35,570 bases of DNA from Chloroflexota bacterium (GCA_003158675.1 PMKN01000090.1:1-35570), one strand, 5' to 3'; positions 1-8,366 are shown, counted from the stretch's first letter. The notes: generated from the sequence alone by a model not told the origin. Program-made: numbers and translations.

Positions 1-18
1 CCACTGAGCTACGGGCGC
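1..18 (-). tRNA. 5' end of a tRNA, cut by the window edge
   Basis: The reverse complement of the first 18 bases reads GCGCCCGTAGCTCAGTGG. This is a 7-base acceptor strand, T8, A9, the D-stem GCTC and the start of the D-loop, exactly the layout of a tRNA 5' end. The anticodon lies outside the window. This start is common in arginine and lysine type tRNAs, but the isotype cannot be read. tRNA genes are frequent integration sites, which matters because the next 7.6 kb looks accessory. Confidence 0.8.
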
Positions 19-468
19 GCGGTTAGTGACTGGCTCCACGCTCATTTAGAGCATCTGATCCGACGAACCGATGCTACGGGCGGGGCTCGCTGCACAGAGC
101 GTGTAGAACATCCGATTCGGCGGCCGAGTCAAGCGTGGAAACCAGGAACCGCGACATGGTAACCGTTCGGAGCCTACGGAGCTTCATCGACGACTCGGCT
201 ATTCGCGAAGGGTTCGACCTGTCGATCAACCTGGAGCCACTCCGCGTCTACCCTTCGCCTCTTGCCACGCACATCACCTACCGCGTGCTCCGCTGACAAT
301 GCGTCTGGTGACGCAGCCGCTCGAAGATGCTCGACGTTAGCCAGCTCGCTCGCACGGAAGTCCTCGCACGAGATAATCGCCAGAGGACCTGCTGGGCGGC
401 CCGATCGACGGGTACTGCGGACGCGCGCATGAGCGAATCTGGGGTTTCTGCCCCCATGAGCGGGAAGA
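19..468. other. Stretch without a confident gene
   Basis: The long ORFs listed here (174-524 minus, 278-814 minus, 327-539 plus) have Arg/Ser/Pro-rich compositions typical of out-of-frame GC-rich DNA and no recognisable domain. The only reading with protein-like composition is a 46-codon plus-strand ORF at 156-296, listed separately. No clear terminator or promoter was found. It may be decayed DNA between the tRNA and the accessory genes. Confidence 0.5.
156..296 (+). CDS. Possible small ORF or gene remnant (46 aa)
   Basis: ATG at 156 opens a 46-residue frame that starts MVTVRSLRSFIDD and ends ITYRVLR before TGA at 294-296. Its composition (Asp, Glu, Ile, Phe, few Ala/Arg runs) is more protein-like than the other frames here. 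A weak purine stretch (CCAGGAA) precedes the ATG. I do not recognise a family. It may be a remnant of a larger gene, a small unknown protein or chance. Confidence 0.25.
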   Translation: MVTVRSLRSFIDDSAIREGFDLSINLEPLRVYPSPLATHITYRVLR

Positions 469-1008
469 TCAACGTGGTCGATGCGCCTCCTCGCTCTCCT
501 CCACGAGCAAGCCCCAGGCGACATCGGCTGCGCCTATGAGCAGGACGAACACCACGAAGGTCGCGTAGTAGAGCGGGATCGCATCGTTCCTGGCCGCGAA
601 TGATGCCGCTACATACAAGAGCACAAGATCGGCGATCGCCGTCCAGGAGATGCGACGGATTGTGGCGCGGCCCTTCCACGAGCCATCCTTGCCACGGGTG
701 AGGCCGACCACCCGGCGGCCAATGCGGACGAGACCAACCCCGGCAACCGCGGCCAAGCTGACGGCCAGCGAGTACGCATCCGCACTGGGGATGAGGACTA
801 TCAGCGACACACACAGTAGATAGAGCAGGTTCGAAAAGGCGAGATCAGCCCTCATCCGGAGGTCGGCCCGCTTCTCCACCGCAATCGACGAGAGATTGAT
901 CGATACGCCTACGAACAGCAGCCCGAGAAGAGCGGCAGACGCCGACCCGACGGCGATGTAGAAGTCGTGCCACGAATCGACGCCCGCCTGGAACGCGCTC
1001 ACATTCAC
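469..1008 (-). CDS. Small four-helix membrane protein, unknown function
   Basis: The 179-residue product begins MNVSAFQAGVDSWHDFYIA and has about four hydrophobic helices (near residues 17-40, 58-95 as a long or double segment, 125-142 and 147-168), with a charged tail ending EESEEAHRPR. I recognise no enzyme motif. It lies 60 bases downstream of the TIR-WD40 gene on the same strand and could be co-transcribed. Small multi-pass membrane proteins often accompany conflict-system genes as membrane effectors, but here that is only inference from position. It could equally be an unrelated housekeeping membrane protein. The start is the first ATG of the frame and lies just before the first helix. 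Confidence 0.75.
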   Translation of the reverse strand: MNVSAFQAGVDSWHDFYIAVGSASAALLGLLFVGVSINLSSIAVEKRADLRMRADLAFSNLLYLLCVSLIVLIPSADAYSLAVSLAAVAGVGLVRIGRRVVGLTRGKDGSWKGRATIRRISWTAIADLVLLYVAASFAARNDAIPLYYATFVVFVLLIGAADVAWGLLVEESEEAHRPR

Positions 1009-1068
1009 TCGCCAACCCTACCCTCGGCTGGCTGCGAGGACCGCCTCCGTCGCACTCAGTGGCACGCC

Positions 1069-4000
1069 CTAGTTCGCCGGGCAGGTGGGCGCGGTACTCG
1101 TCACCAGGTACTGGCCACGCTCATCCTGGGTGAGATCGCGAGATAGATCCGCACAGGCTCGGCTCATCGTGTCGAGGTACCCGGTGTCCCACAGCTGCGC
1201 CGTGCCGTCGTAGCCGCCCACCAGGACGTATTTCCCGTCTGGCGAGAACGCAACGCTAAGCGCGATCCCAGTCGGTCCGCTGAAGGTCCGCACCGAAGTT
1301 CCGGTGGCGACATCCCACAGGATGGCGGTCTCGTCTGCGCTGCCGGTCAGGATGTACTTGCCATCCGGAGAGAAGGTGGCGCTGGTGATGCCGCCATGAT
1401 GCCCGCTGAGCTTGCGGATCTCCGCCCCCGTGCCGGCGTCCCAGATCACGGCCGTGTCGTCGGCGCTCGCGGTCAGTACGTATTTGCCATCTGGGGAGAA
1501 GGCGACGCTGGCGACGGAGTCTGTATGCCCTATGAAGCTGCGAATCTGCGCCCCGGTGGCCGCGTCCCAGAGCATGGCCGTGTGGTCCCAGCTCCCCGTG
1601 AGCACATACTTGCCGTCCGGGGAGAAGGCCACGCTTTCAACCCACCCCTTGTGCCCGCTGAACTTGCGGATGGCCGTCCCGGTCGCAGCATCCCAGAGCT
1701 CCGCGTCGCCGCTCTCCATATTCAGACTCGAGCCGCTGCCCGACAGGACATACCGTCCGTCCGGCGAGAAGGCGACGCTGAGGAAGTCGTCGCCAAGGCT
1801 GGCAAAGGTCCGCACCTCCGCACCGGTGGTCGCGTCCCAGAGTTTGAGATTGCCCGGCCCGCCAGTAAGCACGAACTTGCCATCCGGCGAGAAGGCGACG
1901 CTCTCTATGGCCAGCGTGGACGCGGCGATAGTGACGAGGCGCACACCGGTCCGCGCGTCCCACAGCTCCACCGAGCCGCTGTCGCTCCCAGTGAGCAGCC
2001 TGGCTCCGTCTGGCGAGTAGGCGACGCTCCAGATTCCGCTGGGCCTGTCGCTGATACTGATCCCGCCCGCGCTCGCCGCGACGGTCCACAGCCTGGCCGT
2101 TGCGTCCTGGCTGCCCGTCAGAGCGTACCTGCCGTCAGGAGAGAAGGCGACGCTCTGGACCGGGTCTAGCCAGCCCTCGCTGTGGCCGCTGAAGGTCCGA
2201 AGCTCCGCCCCTGTTGCCACATCCCATAGCTTGGCGGTGTTGTCGTGGCTGCCCGTGAGCACAAACCTGCCGTTTGATGAGAAGGCAACGCAGTACACGG
2301 GGCCGGTGTGCCCGCTGAAGGTCCGAACCACCGCGCCGGTCGCGGCGTCCCACAGCCTCGCGGTTCTGTCGTCGCTGCCCGTGAGCACGTATTGGCCATC
2401 GGGCGAGAAAGCCACGCTATTGACATTGTCCGTATGCCCGGCGAAGGTCGTGACTGTGGCGCCCGTTCCGAGATCGAACATCTGCGCGGTGTAGTTCCCC
2501 CCTGTCAGCACGTACTTGCCGTCAGGCGAGAAGGCAACGCTGTCGGCGGTATCGGCCGCGCCGAAGGTTCGTACCTGGGTCCCGGTCCCGGCATCCCAAA
2601 GCGTGGCAGGTCCGTTGGCGCCCTCGCCCGTGAGCACGTAGTTGCCGTCGGGTGAGTAGGCGACGCTCTGGATGGACGAACGACCGCTGAAGACCCGGAC
2701 CTGTTGGCCGGTCGCAGCGTCCCACAGCCTCGCGGTTCTGTCCTCGCTGCCCGTGAGCACGTACTTGCCGTCGGGCGAGAAAGCCACGCTGTTTACGTAG
2801 TCCGTGTGCCCGCTGAAGACCCGGACCTGGGCCCCGGTGGCGACGCTCCAGAGCCTGGCCGTGGCATCGCGGCTGCCCGTGAGCACGTACTTGCCGTCGG
2901 GCGAGAAAGCTACGCTGTTCACGTAGTCCGTGTGCCCGCTGAAGGCTCGGACGTAATAGACCTGGGCCAGGCTCTTCATGAGAGCGCCATCGGCCTGAGC
3001 CGTGTAGCCGCTCTTGAGGGACCGCAGGCTCAGCAGGGCCGCCGTCTCGGCATTGCCGTCGGGCTGGGACAGGATGTTCTCCGCCTCCGCGGCAAGCCGC
3101 AGCCTCTCCGATTGGGCGAGCTGGGCCTCCGCAGTTGCCTTCGCCGTCAGGGCCTGGGCCTCGGCCGTGGCTCGAGCAATGACTTCCGTGGCTCGGGCGT
3201 TGGCTTCGTTGAGGGCCGTCTGCTGGGCCTGATAGGCCATCAGGCCGGCGATCGTCGCGACGACCAGCAGGATCGAGACGATACCCGTGGCTCCCAGGCT
3301 GGCGACCAGTGTCACGCGCTGACGGCGGCTCTCGGCCCGCCGGCCGGCCAGAACGAAACTGCGCTGGACGTCCGTGGGTTGAGGGTCGGAGTGCACGCTC
3401 ACTTTCGATAGCCACTGCTCGGCCTCCGCCAGATCTTTGCCGCGCAGCAGCCGGCTGGAGTCTTGGGCGTGCCGCTCCCATTCGCGGGCTCGGCTTTCCA
3501 GGCGAGATTGAGCCCTGACCCAGTCCCAGTCCGTGTGGATCGCCGCGTTGAGCTTCTCCAGCGCTTCGCGGAACCTGGGCTCCCTGGCAAGCGCCTCCCT
3601 CTGTTCCTCGGGCGGCAGGCCCGCGCCCGGCCTGGGCTCGAGCAGGAAGGCATCGTCCTGGCGGAAGATGATCCAGTTGATGGCGGTCAGATCCGGCAGG
3701 AACTCCTGGATTGACGCCACCGGCGTGTCATCCACGATGACCGGAATGACGCGCTTGTTGTGGCTGAGGGCCTGACTTATCTCGCTCTTACAGACCTCCG
3801 AGCCGATCGAACTGCGGCTGATAACGAACATGAAGACACTGCTTCGCTCTATCGCCCGGCAGATCTCGTCCCACCAGCGCTCCCCTACGGGGATGCGATC
3901 CCAGTCGATCCACGTCTGAACGCCGGAGTCTTCCAGCGAGCCGCGTATCAGCCGTGCGAAAGCGATGTCTCTCCGCGAGTACGAGATGAAGACGTCGGCG

Positions 4001-4134
4001 ACGTCAGGAAGCGCGCTGCCACTCGAACTCGTGGCTGCCTGGCCGGCGGCCCTCGCGTCCCCGGCCGCGACTCGTGCGCCATTCGGGTCGTTCGTGGCGT
4101 CCATCCAACCCTCGTCCATCTGCCGACCAAGCAA
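1069..4134 (-). CDS. TIR domain / transmembrane / 14-repeat WD40 protein
   Basis: A 1021-residue protein. Residues 45-160 are a TIR-type domain: DVFISYSRRD opens it, and SEVCKSE carries the S-x2-C-x2-E signature of the NADase TIRs, with Glu118 as the likely catalytic residue. A linker rich in charged helices (DWDWVRAQSRLESRAREWE, then LLRGKDLAEAEQWL) follows. One hydrophobic helix lies at about 273-301, then an Ala/Glu coiled coil at about 305-352. From about 397 to 1000 there are 14 WD40 repeats with the core SVAFSPDGKYVLTGS and ends such as ARLWDAATGA, enough for two seven-bladed propellers. In family terms, TIR domains cleave NAD+ or make cyclic ADP-ribose signals, and WD40 propellers are ligand platforms. 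It is divergent from the AAA/RyR/SLOG gene. A defence role is inference. The true start could be Met6 or Met11 instead of Met1. Confidence 0.9.
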   Translation of the reverse strand: MLGRQMDEGWMDATNDPNGARVAAGDARAAGQAATSSSGSALPDVADVFISYSRRDIAFARLIRGSLEDSGVQTWIDWDRIPVGERWWDEICRAIERSSVFMFVISRSSIGSEVCKSEISQALSHNKRVIPVIVDDTPVASIQEFLPDLTAINWIIFRQDDAFLLEPRPGAGLPPEEQREALAREPRFREALEKLNAAIHTDWDWVRAQSRLESRAREWERHAQDSSRLLRGKDLAEAEQWLSKVSVHSDPQPTDVQRSFVLAGRRAESRRQRVTLVASLGATGIVSILLVVATIAGLMAYQAQQTALNEANARATEVIARATAEAQALTAKATAEAQLAQSERLRLAAEAENILSQPDGNAETAALLSLRSLKSGYTAQADGALMKSLAQVYYVRAFSGHTDYVNSVAFSPDGKYVLTGSRDATARLWSVATGAQVRVFSGHTDYVNSVAFSPDGKYVLTGSEDRTARLWDAATGQQVRVFSGRSSIQSVAYSPDGNYVLTGEGANGPATLWDAGTGTQVRTFGAADTADSVAFSPDGKYVLTGGNYTAQMFDLGTGATVTTFAGHTDNVNSVAFSPDGQYVLTGSDDRTARLWDAATGAVVRTFSGHTGPVYCVAFSSNGRFVLTGSHDNTAKLWDVATGAELRTFSGHSEGWLDPVQSVAFSPDGRYALTGSQDATARLWTVAASAGGISISDRPSGIWSVAYSPDGARLLTGSDSGSVELWDARTGVRLVTIAASTLAIESVAFSPDGKFVLTGGPGNLKLWDATTGAEVRTFASLGDDFLSVAFSPDGRYVLSGSGSSLNMESGDAELWDAATGTAIRKFSGHKGWVESVAFSPDGKYVLTGSWDHTAMLWDAATGAQIRSFIGHTDSVASVAFSPDGKYVLTASADDTAVIWDAGTGAEIRKLSGHHGGITSATFSPDGKYILTGSADETAILWDVATGTSVRTFSGPTGIALSVAFSPDGKYVLVGGYDGTAQLWDTGYLDTMSRACADLSRDLTQDERGQYLVTSTAPTCPAN

Positions 4135-4217
4135 CTCGCCAGATCATAGCGCTGGGCATGGGCTCGAACCGAGCACATTCGAGCGGCCAAGGACGACCGA
4201 TGAAGCCATGATGCGAA

Positions 4218-4262
4218 CGAACGCCCGCCTCGAACGCCCGCCTCGAACGCCCGCCTCGAACG
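4218..4262. repeat. 13-bp tandem repeat in a divergent promoter region
   Basis: The unit CGAACGCCCGCCT occurs three times in perfect tandem (4218-4230, 4231-4243, 4244-4256) followed by the partial copy CGAACG. A further CGAA precedes the first unit. It sits in the 215-base space between the divergent TIR-WD40 and AAA/RyR/SLOG genes. Such an array can vary in copy number by slippage and so alter promoter spacing. No function is shown. Confidence 0.9.
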
Positions 4263-4349
4263 TTGGCGTCGGGTGTTGTCGCTGGCAAGTTCTCGGCCAC
4301 CACTTCCATGTAGTCTGTAGACGCTTCCAACGCAACAGGAGGGCGGGCC

Positions 4350-7300
4350 GTGCCTGAGGACCTGACGAAGGACGTTCGCCCCGAGATCGGGTCGGGCACT
4401 CGTGTCGTGGTGACGGCCGGCGACGTGGTCGTCGACTGGAACCTCGCGCGGACGCGCAAGGTGCCCGACGGCAGCGCGACGTGGAACGCGTCTGACCGAA
4501 CCGAGATCTACGGGCACCTGGGCGGCGCGGCGATGCTGGGCCGGCTTCTCCAGGGGGTAGCCGAGACGCTGGGACCGGGCGGCATGGAGGCAGACGTGTG
4601 CTGCCCGCCGGCGCACCAGGAGCCACGCGGCTTCGACGATCCGCGCTTCAACCACTCGTACGCGGTCTGGTCTCTGGTCCCGAAGAAGAAGGGCGACCGC
4701 GAACCGAGCGTGTGGCGGGTGGAGGAGTTCCTGGGCCTCGATCTGGCAACCGCGGCCGGTCCGGCCGCCGACCCGGGACCGGAGACGGCAGACCTAGTTG
4801 TCCTCGACGACGCGAATCTGGGATTCCGTGAACAGCCTCGCCGCTGGCCGAAGGCGATTCGGCGGGCTTCCCCGACCGGACCCGCGCCCTGGGTGATCCT
4901 CAAGACGGCTCGGCCGGTCGCCGCCGGCCAGCTGTGGCGCCACCTGCTGAAGCACTACGCTGAGCGGCTCATCGTCGTGATGACCCTCAACGACCTGCGA
5001 CTCTCGGAAGTCAAGATCAGCCGCGAGCTCTCGTGGGAGCGCACCGGGGGCGACCTCGCGCGCGAGATCGTGAACAACCCGGCGGTCAACGGTCTCTCTC
5101 GCTGCGCCCACGTCGTCGTCTCCGTGGGAACCGGTGGGGCCGTGGTGCTGTCGCGCCGGCGCGAGCTCGCGTCGAGCCCGGCCAGCCTCGATCGACCGCT
5201 CTGCCGGGTGGTCTTCGATCCGGAAGCGATCGAGAACAGCTGGGTCGAGCAGTACCCGGGCTCGATGGTCGGCTATGCCAGCTGCCTGACCGCCGGGATC
5301 GCCAGGTCGGTCCTCCTTACGCCGGACGATCCCGACGTCGAGGACGGCACGCGGCGCGGATTGGCTACCTCGCGCGCCCTCCACCTGCGCGGCTACGGCA
5401 ACCCGGTGGCTGGATCCGATCGGGCCGGGCTGGCCTTTCCAGCTTCCGAGATGGCCCTGGCGCTCTCGAAGGCCGCGCCCGAGTTCGGGGTTGCGGTCAT
5501 CGAGCAGCCGGTTCGCGACGATTGGTCCATTCTCGAGTCGCGCTATCCGGAGGGCCTCGAGGCCGTCGCCGAACGGGTCGCGATCGAGGGCCCCGAAGCG
5601 ATCGTAAAGGGCGTCCCGTTCGGGCGGTTCGGCAATCTGCTGACCCTGGATCGTGGCGAGACCGAAGGCTTCCGCAGTATCAGAAGCCTGATGCGGGAGT
5701 ACGTGTCCGAGCCCGCGCCCCGGCCGTTGAACATTGCCGTCTTCGGCCCACCTGGAGCCGGCAAGTCGTTCGGCGTCAAGGAAGTCGTGAAGTCGATCCT
5801 GGACAAGGACAAGATCGAAGACGTCACCTTCAACCTCTCCCAGCTGCGCGATCCGGCCGAGCTCGCAGACGCCTTGCACCAGGTTCGGGACATCGGCCTG
5901 CGCGGCAAGCTGCCTTTCGTTCTGTGGGACGAGTTCGACTCGGACCTCGCCGGGCACGCCTTCGGCTGGCTGCGCCACTTCCTGGCTCCGATGCAGGACG
6001 GCTCCTTCCAGGAGGGCCAGGTTGTCCACCCGATCGGCAAGGCGATCTTCGTCTTCGCCGGAGGTACGAGCTCCAACCTCGACGATTTCGCCGCCAATCG
6101 GAGCGAGGCTTTCAAGCTGGCCAAGGGCCCGGACTTCGTCAGCCGGCTCAAAGGTCACGTGGACGTCGTCGGGCCGGACCCGCGGGGCGGTGATTCCCAG
6201 GCTGACCCGCATTTCCGAATCCGGCGGGCGATTCTGCTCCGCTCGATGTTGTTGCGCTCCCGGCCGTACCTGTTCAGCGGCTCAGGGAAAGCGACTCGGC
6301 TGGCGATGGACCCGGGCGTGCTGCGCGCGTTTCTGGGCGTCCCACGGTATCGCCACGGCGCTCGATCGCTCGAGACGATCGTGGCCATGAGTACGCTGCA
6401 CGGCAAGACCCGCTACGAGCGGTCTGCCCTGCCAGCCGCCGACCAGCTCGACGCCCACGTCGATGCTCGGGAGTTCATGTCGCTCGTGGAACGGTACGTT
6501 CCCGACGGTGAGGTGCTCGAGCAGCTGGCCGAGGGCGTCCATATCGAGTACTGCGCAGAGATGCTTGGCCAGGGCCACGCCTGGGCGGGCTCCGAGGCAT
6601 ATCTGTCCGATCGGCCGTCGCTCCGCCGCTTCGTGGCCGTCATGCCGACCCTCGGCCCGCTGCCGGCCCTGGTCGACTGGTCGTGGCTCTCCGAGCATTT
6701 GAGGGACCAGAACCGCGATGCCGCCCGCGATCTGCCCGGCAAGCTAGCGACGCTCGGCCACGTCCTTCGCAAGGAGGCTCCCGGCGGCGCCCCGGTGGCG
6801 AAGCTGGCGCGCCGCGATCCAAGGGTGGAGATGCTCGCCCGTCGCGAGCACGAGCGTTGGGTTCGGCTGAAGGAGCGACGAGGCTGGCATTACGGCGACC
6901 CGCGCGACGACGCTCGCAAGTTGCATCCGTGCCTGGTGCCGTGGTCCAACCTTCCGGAGGCGGAGCGCGCCAAGGATCGGCAGCAGGTGATGAGCTTGCC
7001 TCGCATCGTGGCCGCGGCCGGGATGACGCTGGCGCGATTGGACGACTCCGGGGAGTTGCGGGTCGGTGTTACGGGGCATCGCGCACTCGCCGATCCGGAG
7101 GTCGTCGCGGCGGGCGTGGCGGCCGCGCTAACACGGATCTGCGAGGCGCGGCCGGGCAGGGTGCTGGCGGTCGTGTCGGCGCTCGCGGAAGGGGCGGACC
7201 GGCTGGTCGCGGAGGCGGGGTTGAAGCTCGGGGCGCGGCTGGTGGCAGTCCTGCCGCTGCCCAAATACGACTACCTCGAGGACTTCGCCACGACCGAATC

Positions 7301-7637
7301 CAAGGACGAGTTCCTGCGGCTGCTCGGCGAGGCGGACGAAGTCGTTGAGGCGAAGGCGAACGCGGCAGCGGAAACGGCAATGGGGCTCAAGGATGGCGGC
7401 CGGAATGCCGCTTATGCCGCGGCGAACGATGCCGTCCTCGACCGTTCGGACGTGCTGGTGGCCGTCTGGGACGGCAGGGCCTCCCAGTCCGAAGGCGGAA
7501 CAGGCGACGTAGTTCGCGCGGCCCGCGCCCGGGGCATCCCCATTGCCTGGGTCCAGGCCGGCAACCGCAAGCCGGGCACGATGGAGCTCAGGTCTCTCGG
7601 CGCCGACCAGGGCAAGGTCACGTTCGAGGGTCTGTAG
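4350..7637 (+). CDS. PfkB-like / AAA+ ATPase / RyR / SLOG-like multidomain protein
   Basis: A 1095-residue protein started by GTG at 4350, with AGGAGGG six bases upstream. Residues about 15-330 resemble a PfkB/ribokinase fold: GDVVVDW near 24, HLGGAAML near 56 and VVVSVGTGGAVVL near 255. A P-loop ATPase follows, with Walker A GPPGAGKS at 466-473, Walker B FVLWDEFD at 523-530 and a sensor-like strand FVFAGGTSS at 567-575. Residues about 825-895 match the RyR domain: HERWVRLKERRGWHYG, then HPCLVPW. Residues about 903-1070 form a SLOG-type Rossmann domain: VGVTGHR, SALAEGADRLVAE and DVLVAVWDG. RyR and SLOG domains are known parts of nucleotide-signal conflict systems. A sensor or signal-processing role beside the TIR gene is inference. 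The kinase-like assignment is the least certain. Confidence 0.88.
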   Translation: MPEDLTKDVRPEIGSGTRVVVTAGDVVVDWNLARTRKVPDGSATWNASDRTEIYGHLGGAAMLGRLLQGVAETLGPGGMEADVCCPPAHQEPRGFDDPRFNHSYAVWSLVPKKKGDREPSVWRVEEFLGLDLATAAGPAADPGPETADLVVLDDANLGFREQPRRWPKAIRRASPTGPAPWVILKTARPVAAGQLWRHLLKHYAERLIVVMTLNDLRLSEVKISRELSWERTGGDLAREIVNNPAVNGLSRCAHVVVSVGTGGAVVLSRRRELASSPASLDRPLCRVVFDPEAIENSWVEQYPGSMVGYASCLTAGIARSVLLTPDDPDVEDGTRRGLATSRALHLRGYGNPVAGSDRAGLAFPASEMALALSKAAPEFGVAVIEQPVRDDWSILESRYPEGLEAVAERVAIEGPEAIVKGVPFGRFGNLLTLDRGETEGFRSIRSLMREYVSEPAPRPLNIAVFGPPGAGKSFGVKEVVKSILDKDKIEDVTFNLSQLRDPAELADALHQVRDIGLRGKLPFVLWDEFDSDLAGHAFGWLRHFLAPMQDGSFQEGQVVHPIGKAIFVFAGGTSSNLDDFAANRSEAFKLAKGPDFVSRLKGHVDVVGPDPRGGDSQADPHFRIRRAILLRSMLLRSRPYLFSGSGKATRLAMDPGVLRAFLGVPRYRHGARSLETIVAMSTLHGKTRYERSALPAADQLDAHVDAREFMSLVERYVPDGEVLEQLAEGVHIEYCAEMLGQGHAWAGSEAYLSDRPSLRRFVAVMPTLGPLPALVDWSWLSEHLRDQNRDAARDLPGKLATLGHVLRKEAPGGAPVAKLARRDPRVEMLARREHERWVRLKERRGWHYGDPRDDARKLHPCLVPWSNLPEAERAKDRQQVMSLPRIVAAAGMTLARLDDSGELRVGVTGHRALADPEVVAAGVAAALTRICEARPGRVLAVVSALAEGADRLVAEAGLKLGARLVAVLPLPKYDYLEDFATTESKDEFLRLLGEADEVVEAKANAAAETAMGLKDGGRNAAYAAANDAVLDRSDVLVAVWDGRASQSEGGTGDVVRAARARGIPIAWVQAGNRKPGTMELRSLGADQGKVTFEGL

Positions 7638-7799
7638 GTAACCTGTCGTCCCGTCCACCGCCTCCAAACCCCATTTCGTGCTTGGCGCGACACTCAGCCT
7701 CCGTGCGGGCCATCGCTGAGGCCGCGCCATCGAAGACCACTCGCTTCGCGTAGTGGAGCGAAGATCGGTCAAGGTCCGCGCCGTTCGCCCGACCCGAGC
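7638..7799. other. Short convergent intergenic space
   Basis: About 160 bases lie between the end of the AAA/RyR/SLOG gene and the end of the acetyltransferase gene. No clear hairpin with a T-run and no short ORF of protein-like composition was seen. Both flanking genes end here, so termination signals would be expected, but none could be supported by eye. Confidence 0.4.
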
Positions 7800-8366
7800 C
7801 TACCAGGCGTCCCCTGAACGCAGGATGCAGTCGATCGGGGCGGTCACATCGACGCTGGGCGACGACCGGGTCCGCAGGACCATGATGTAGCCGTCCTCGT
7901 CGGGCGTGGGGCGCCGACCATCGGGGGCACGCACCGACGACTTGCCCTGCCAGGTCTCCCAGCCGAGCCGCCGGTAGAACCCGTGCTCGCCGGTGCCAAG
8001 CGCTCCTAGGTCGAACGACTCGTCGAGATGCGCGTCGACGACTCCCATCAGCCTGGTGCCGATGCCGCGGCGCTGCCGGGCCGGAGCCACTGCCACGGCC
8101 TCGACGTAGCCGGTCCGGATCGGCCTCTCGTCAACGTAGAGTTCGCGCTCGGCGACGGACGCGTACGCCACGATCTCGCCGTCGAGTTCGGCGACGAAGT
8201 GCTCGCCCGCGGCCGCGTGCGCCCAGTCGGATTCGGTCATGGGATCGGTATCGGCGAACGCTGACCACAGCAGGCCCCGAATCGACGCCGTCTCCTCTGC
8301 GGTGAGGTGCCCGTTGGCCACGCGGCGGATTCGGAGGCCGCTCCCGGCGCCTGCGACGGTGCTCAT
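7800..8366 (-). CDS. aac(2'): GNAT acetyltransferase of the aminoglycoside AAC(2')-I family
   Basis: The likely product is 188 residues starting MSTVAGAGSG at the ATG on 8366. The ORF-track extension to 8687 has out-of-frame composition and is rejected. The GNAT acetyl-CoA motif is APARQRRGIGTRL near residues 95-106, preceded by the strand GYVEAVAVA. Features special to AAC(2')-I enzymes are visible: SDWAHAAAGEHFVAE, FDLGALGTGEHGFYRRLGW and the C-terminus ending SGDAW, where mycobacterial enzymes end GDVW. Length also fits (about 180-195). This family acetylates the 2' amino group of aminoglycosides, although many chromosomal members have unproven substrates. It is followed upstream by an Imm5-like gene on the same strand. 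Resistance activity is inferred from family only. Confidence 0.82.
   Translation of the reverse strand: MSTVAGAGSGLRIRRVANGHLTAEETASIRGLLWSAFADTDPMTESDWAHAAAGEHFVAELDGEIVAYASVAERELYVDERPIRTGYVEAVAVAPARQRRGIGTRLMGVVDAHLDESFDLGALGTGEHGFYRRLGWETWQGKSSVRAPDGRRPTPDEDGYIMVLRTRSSPSVDVTAPIDCILRSGDAW

Noticed and set aside
1396-2169. Plus-strand ORFs opposite the WD40 gene (1396-2169, 1412-2020)
   Set aside because: Their periodic pattern mirrors the WD40 repeats on the other strand; they are shadows of repeated coding DNA.
1100-2960. Regular DNA repeats resembling a CRISPR array
   Set aside because: Spacing is about 120 bases, repeats encode WD40 blades in one open frame, and no conserved short palindromic repeat with unique spacers is present.
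4794-6212. Long minus-strand ORF of 472 aa inside the AAA/RyR/SLOG gene
   Set aside because: The plus-strand frame has P-loop, RyR and SLOG motifs, while the minus frame has no motif and shadow-like composition.
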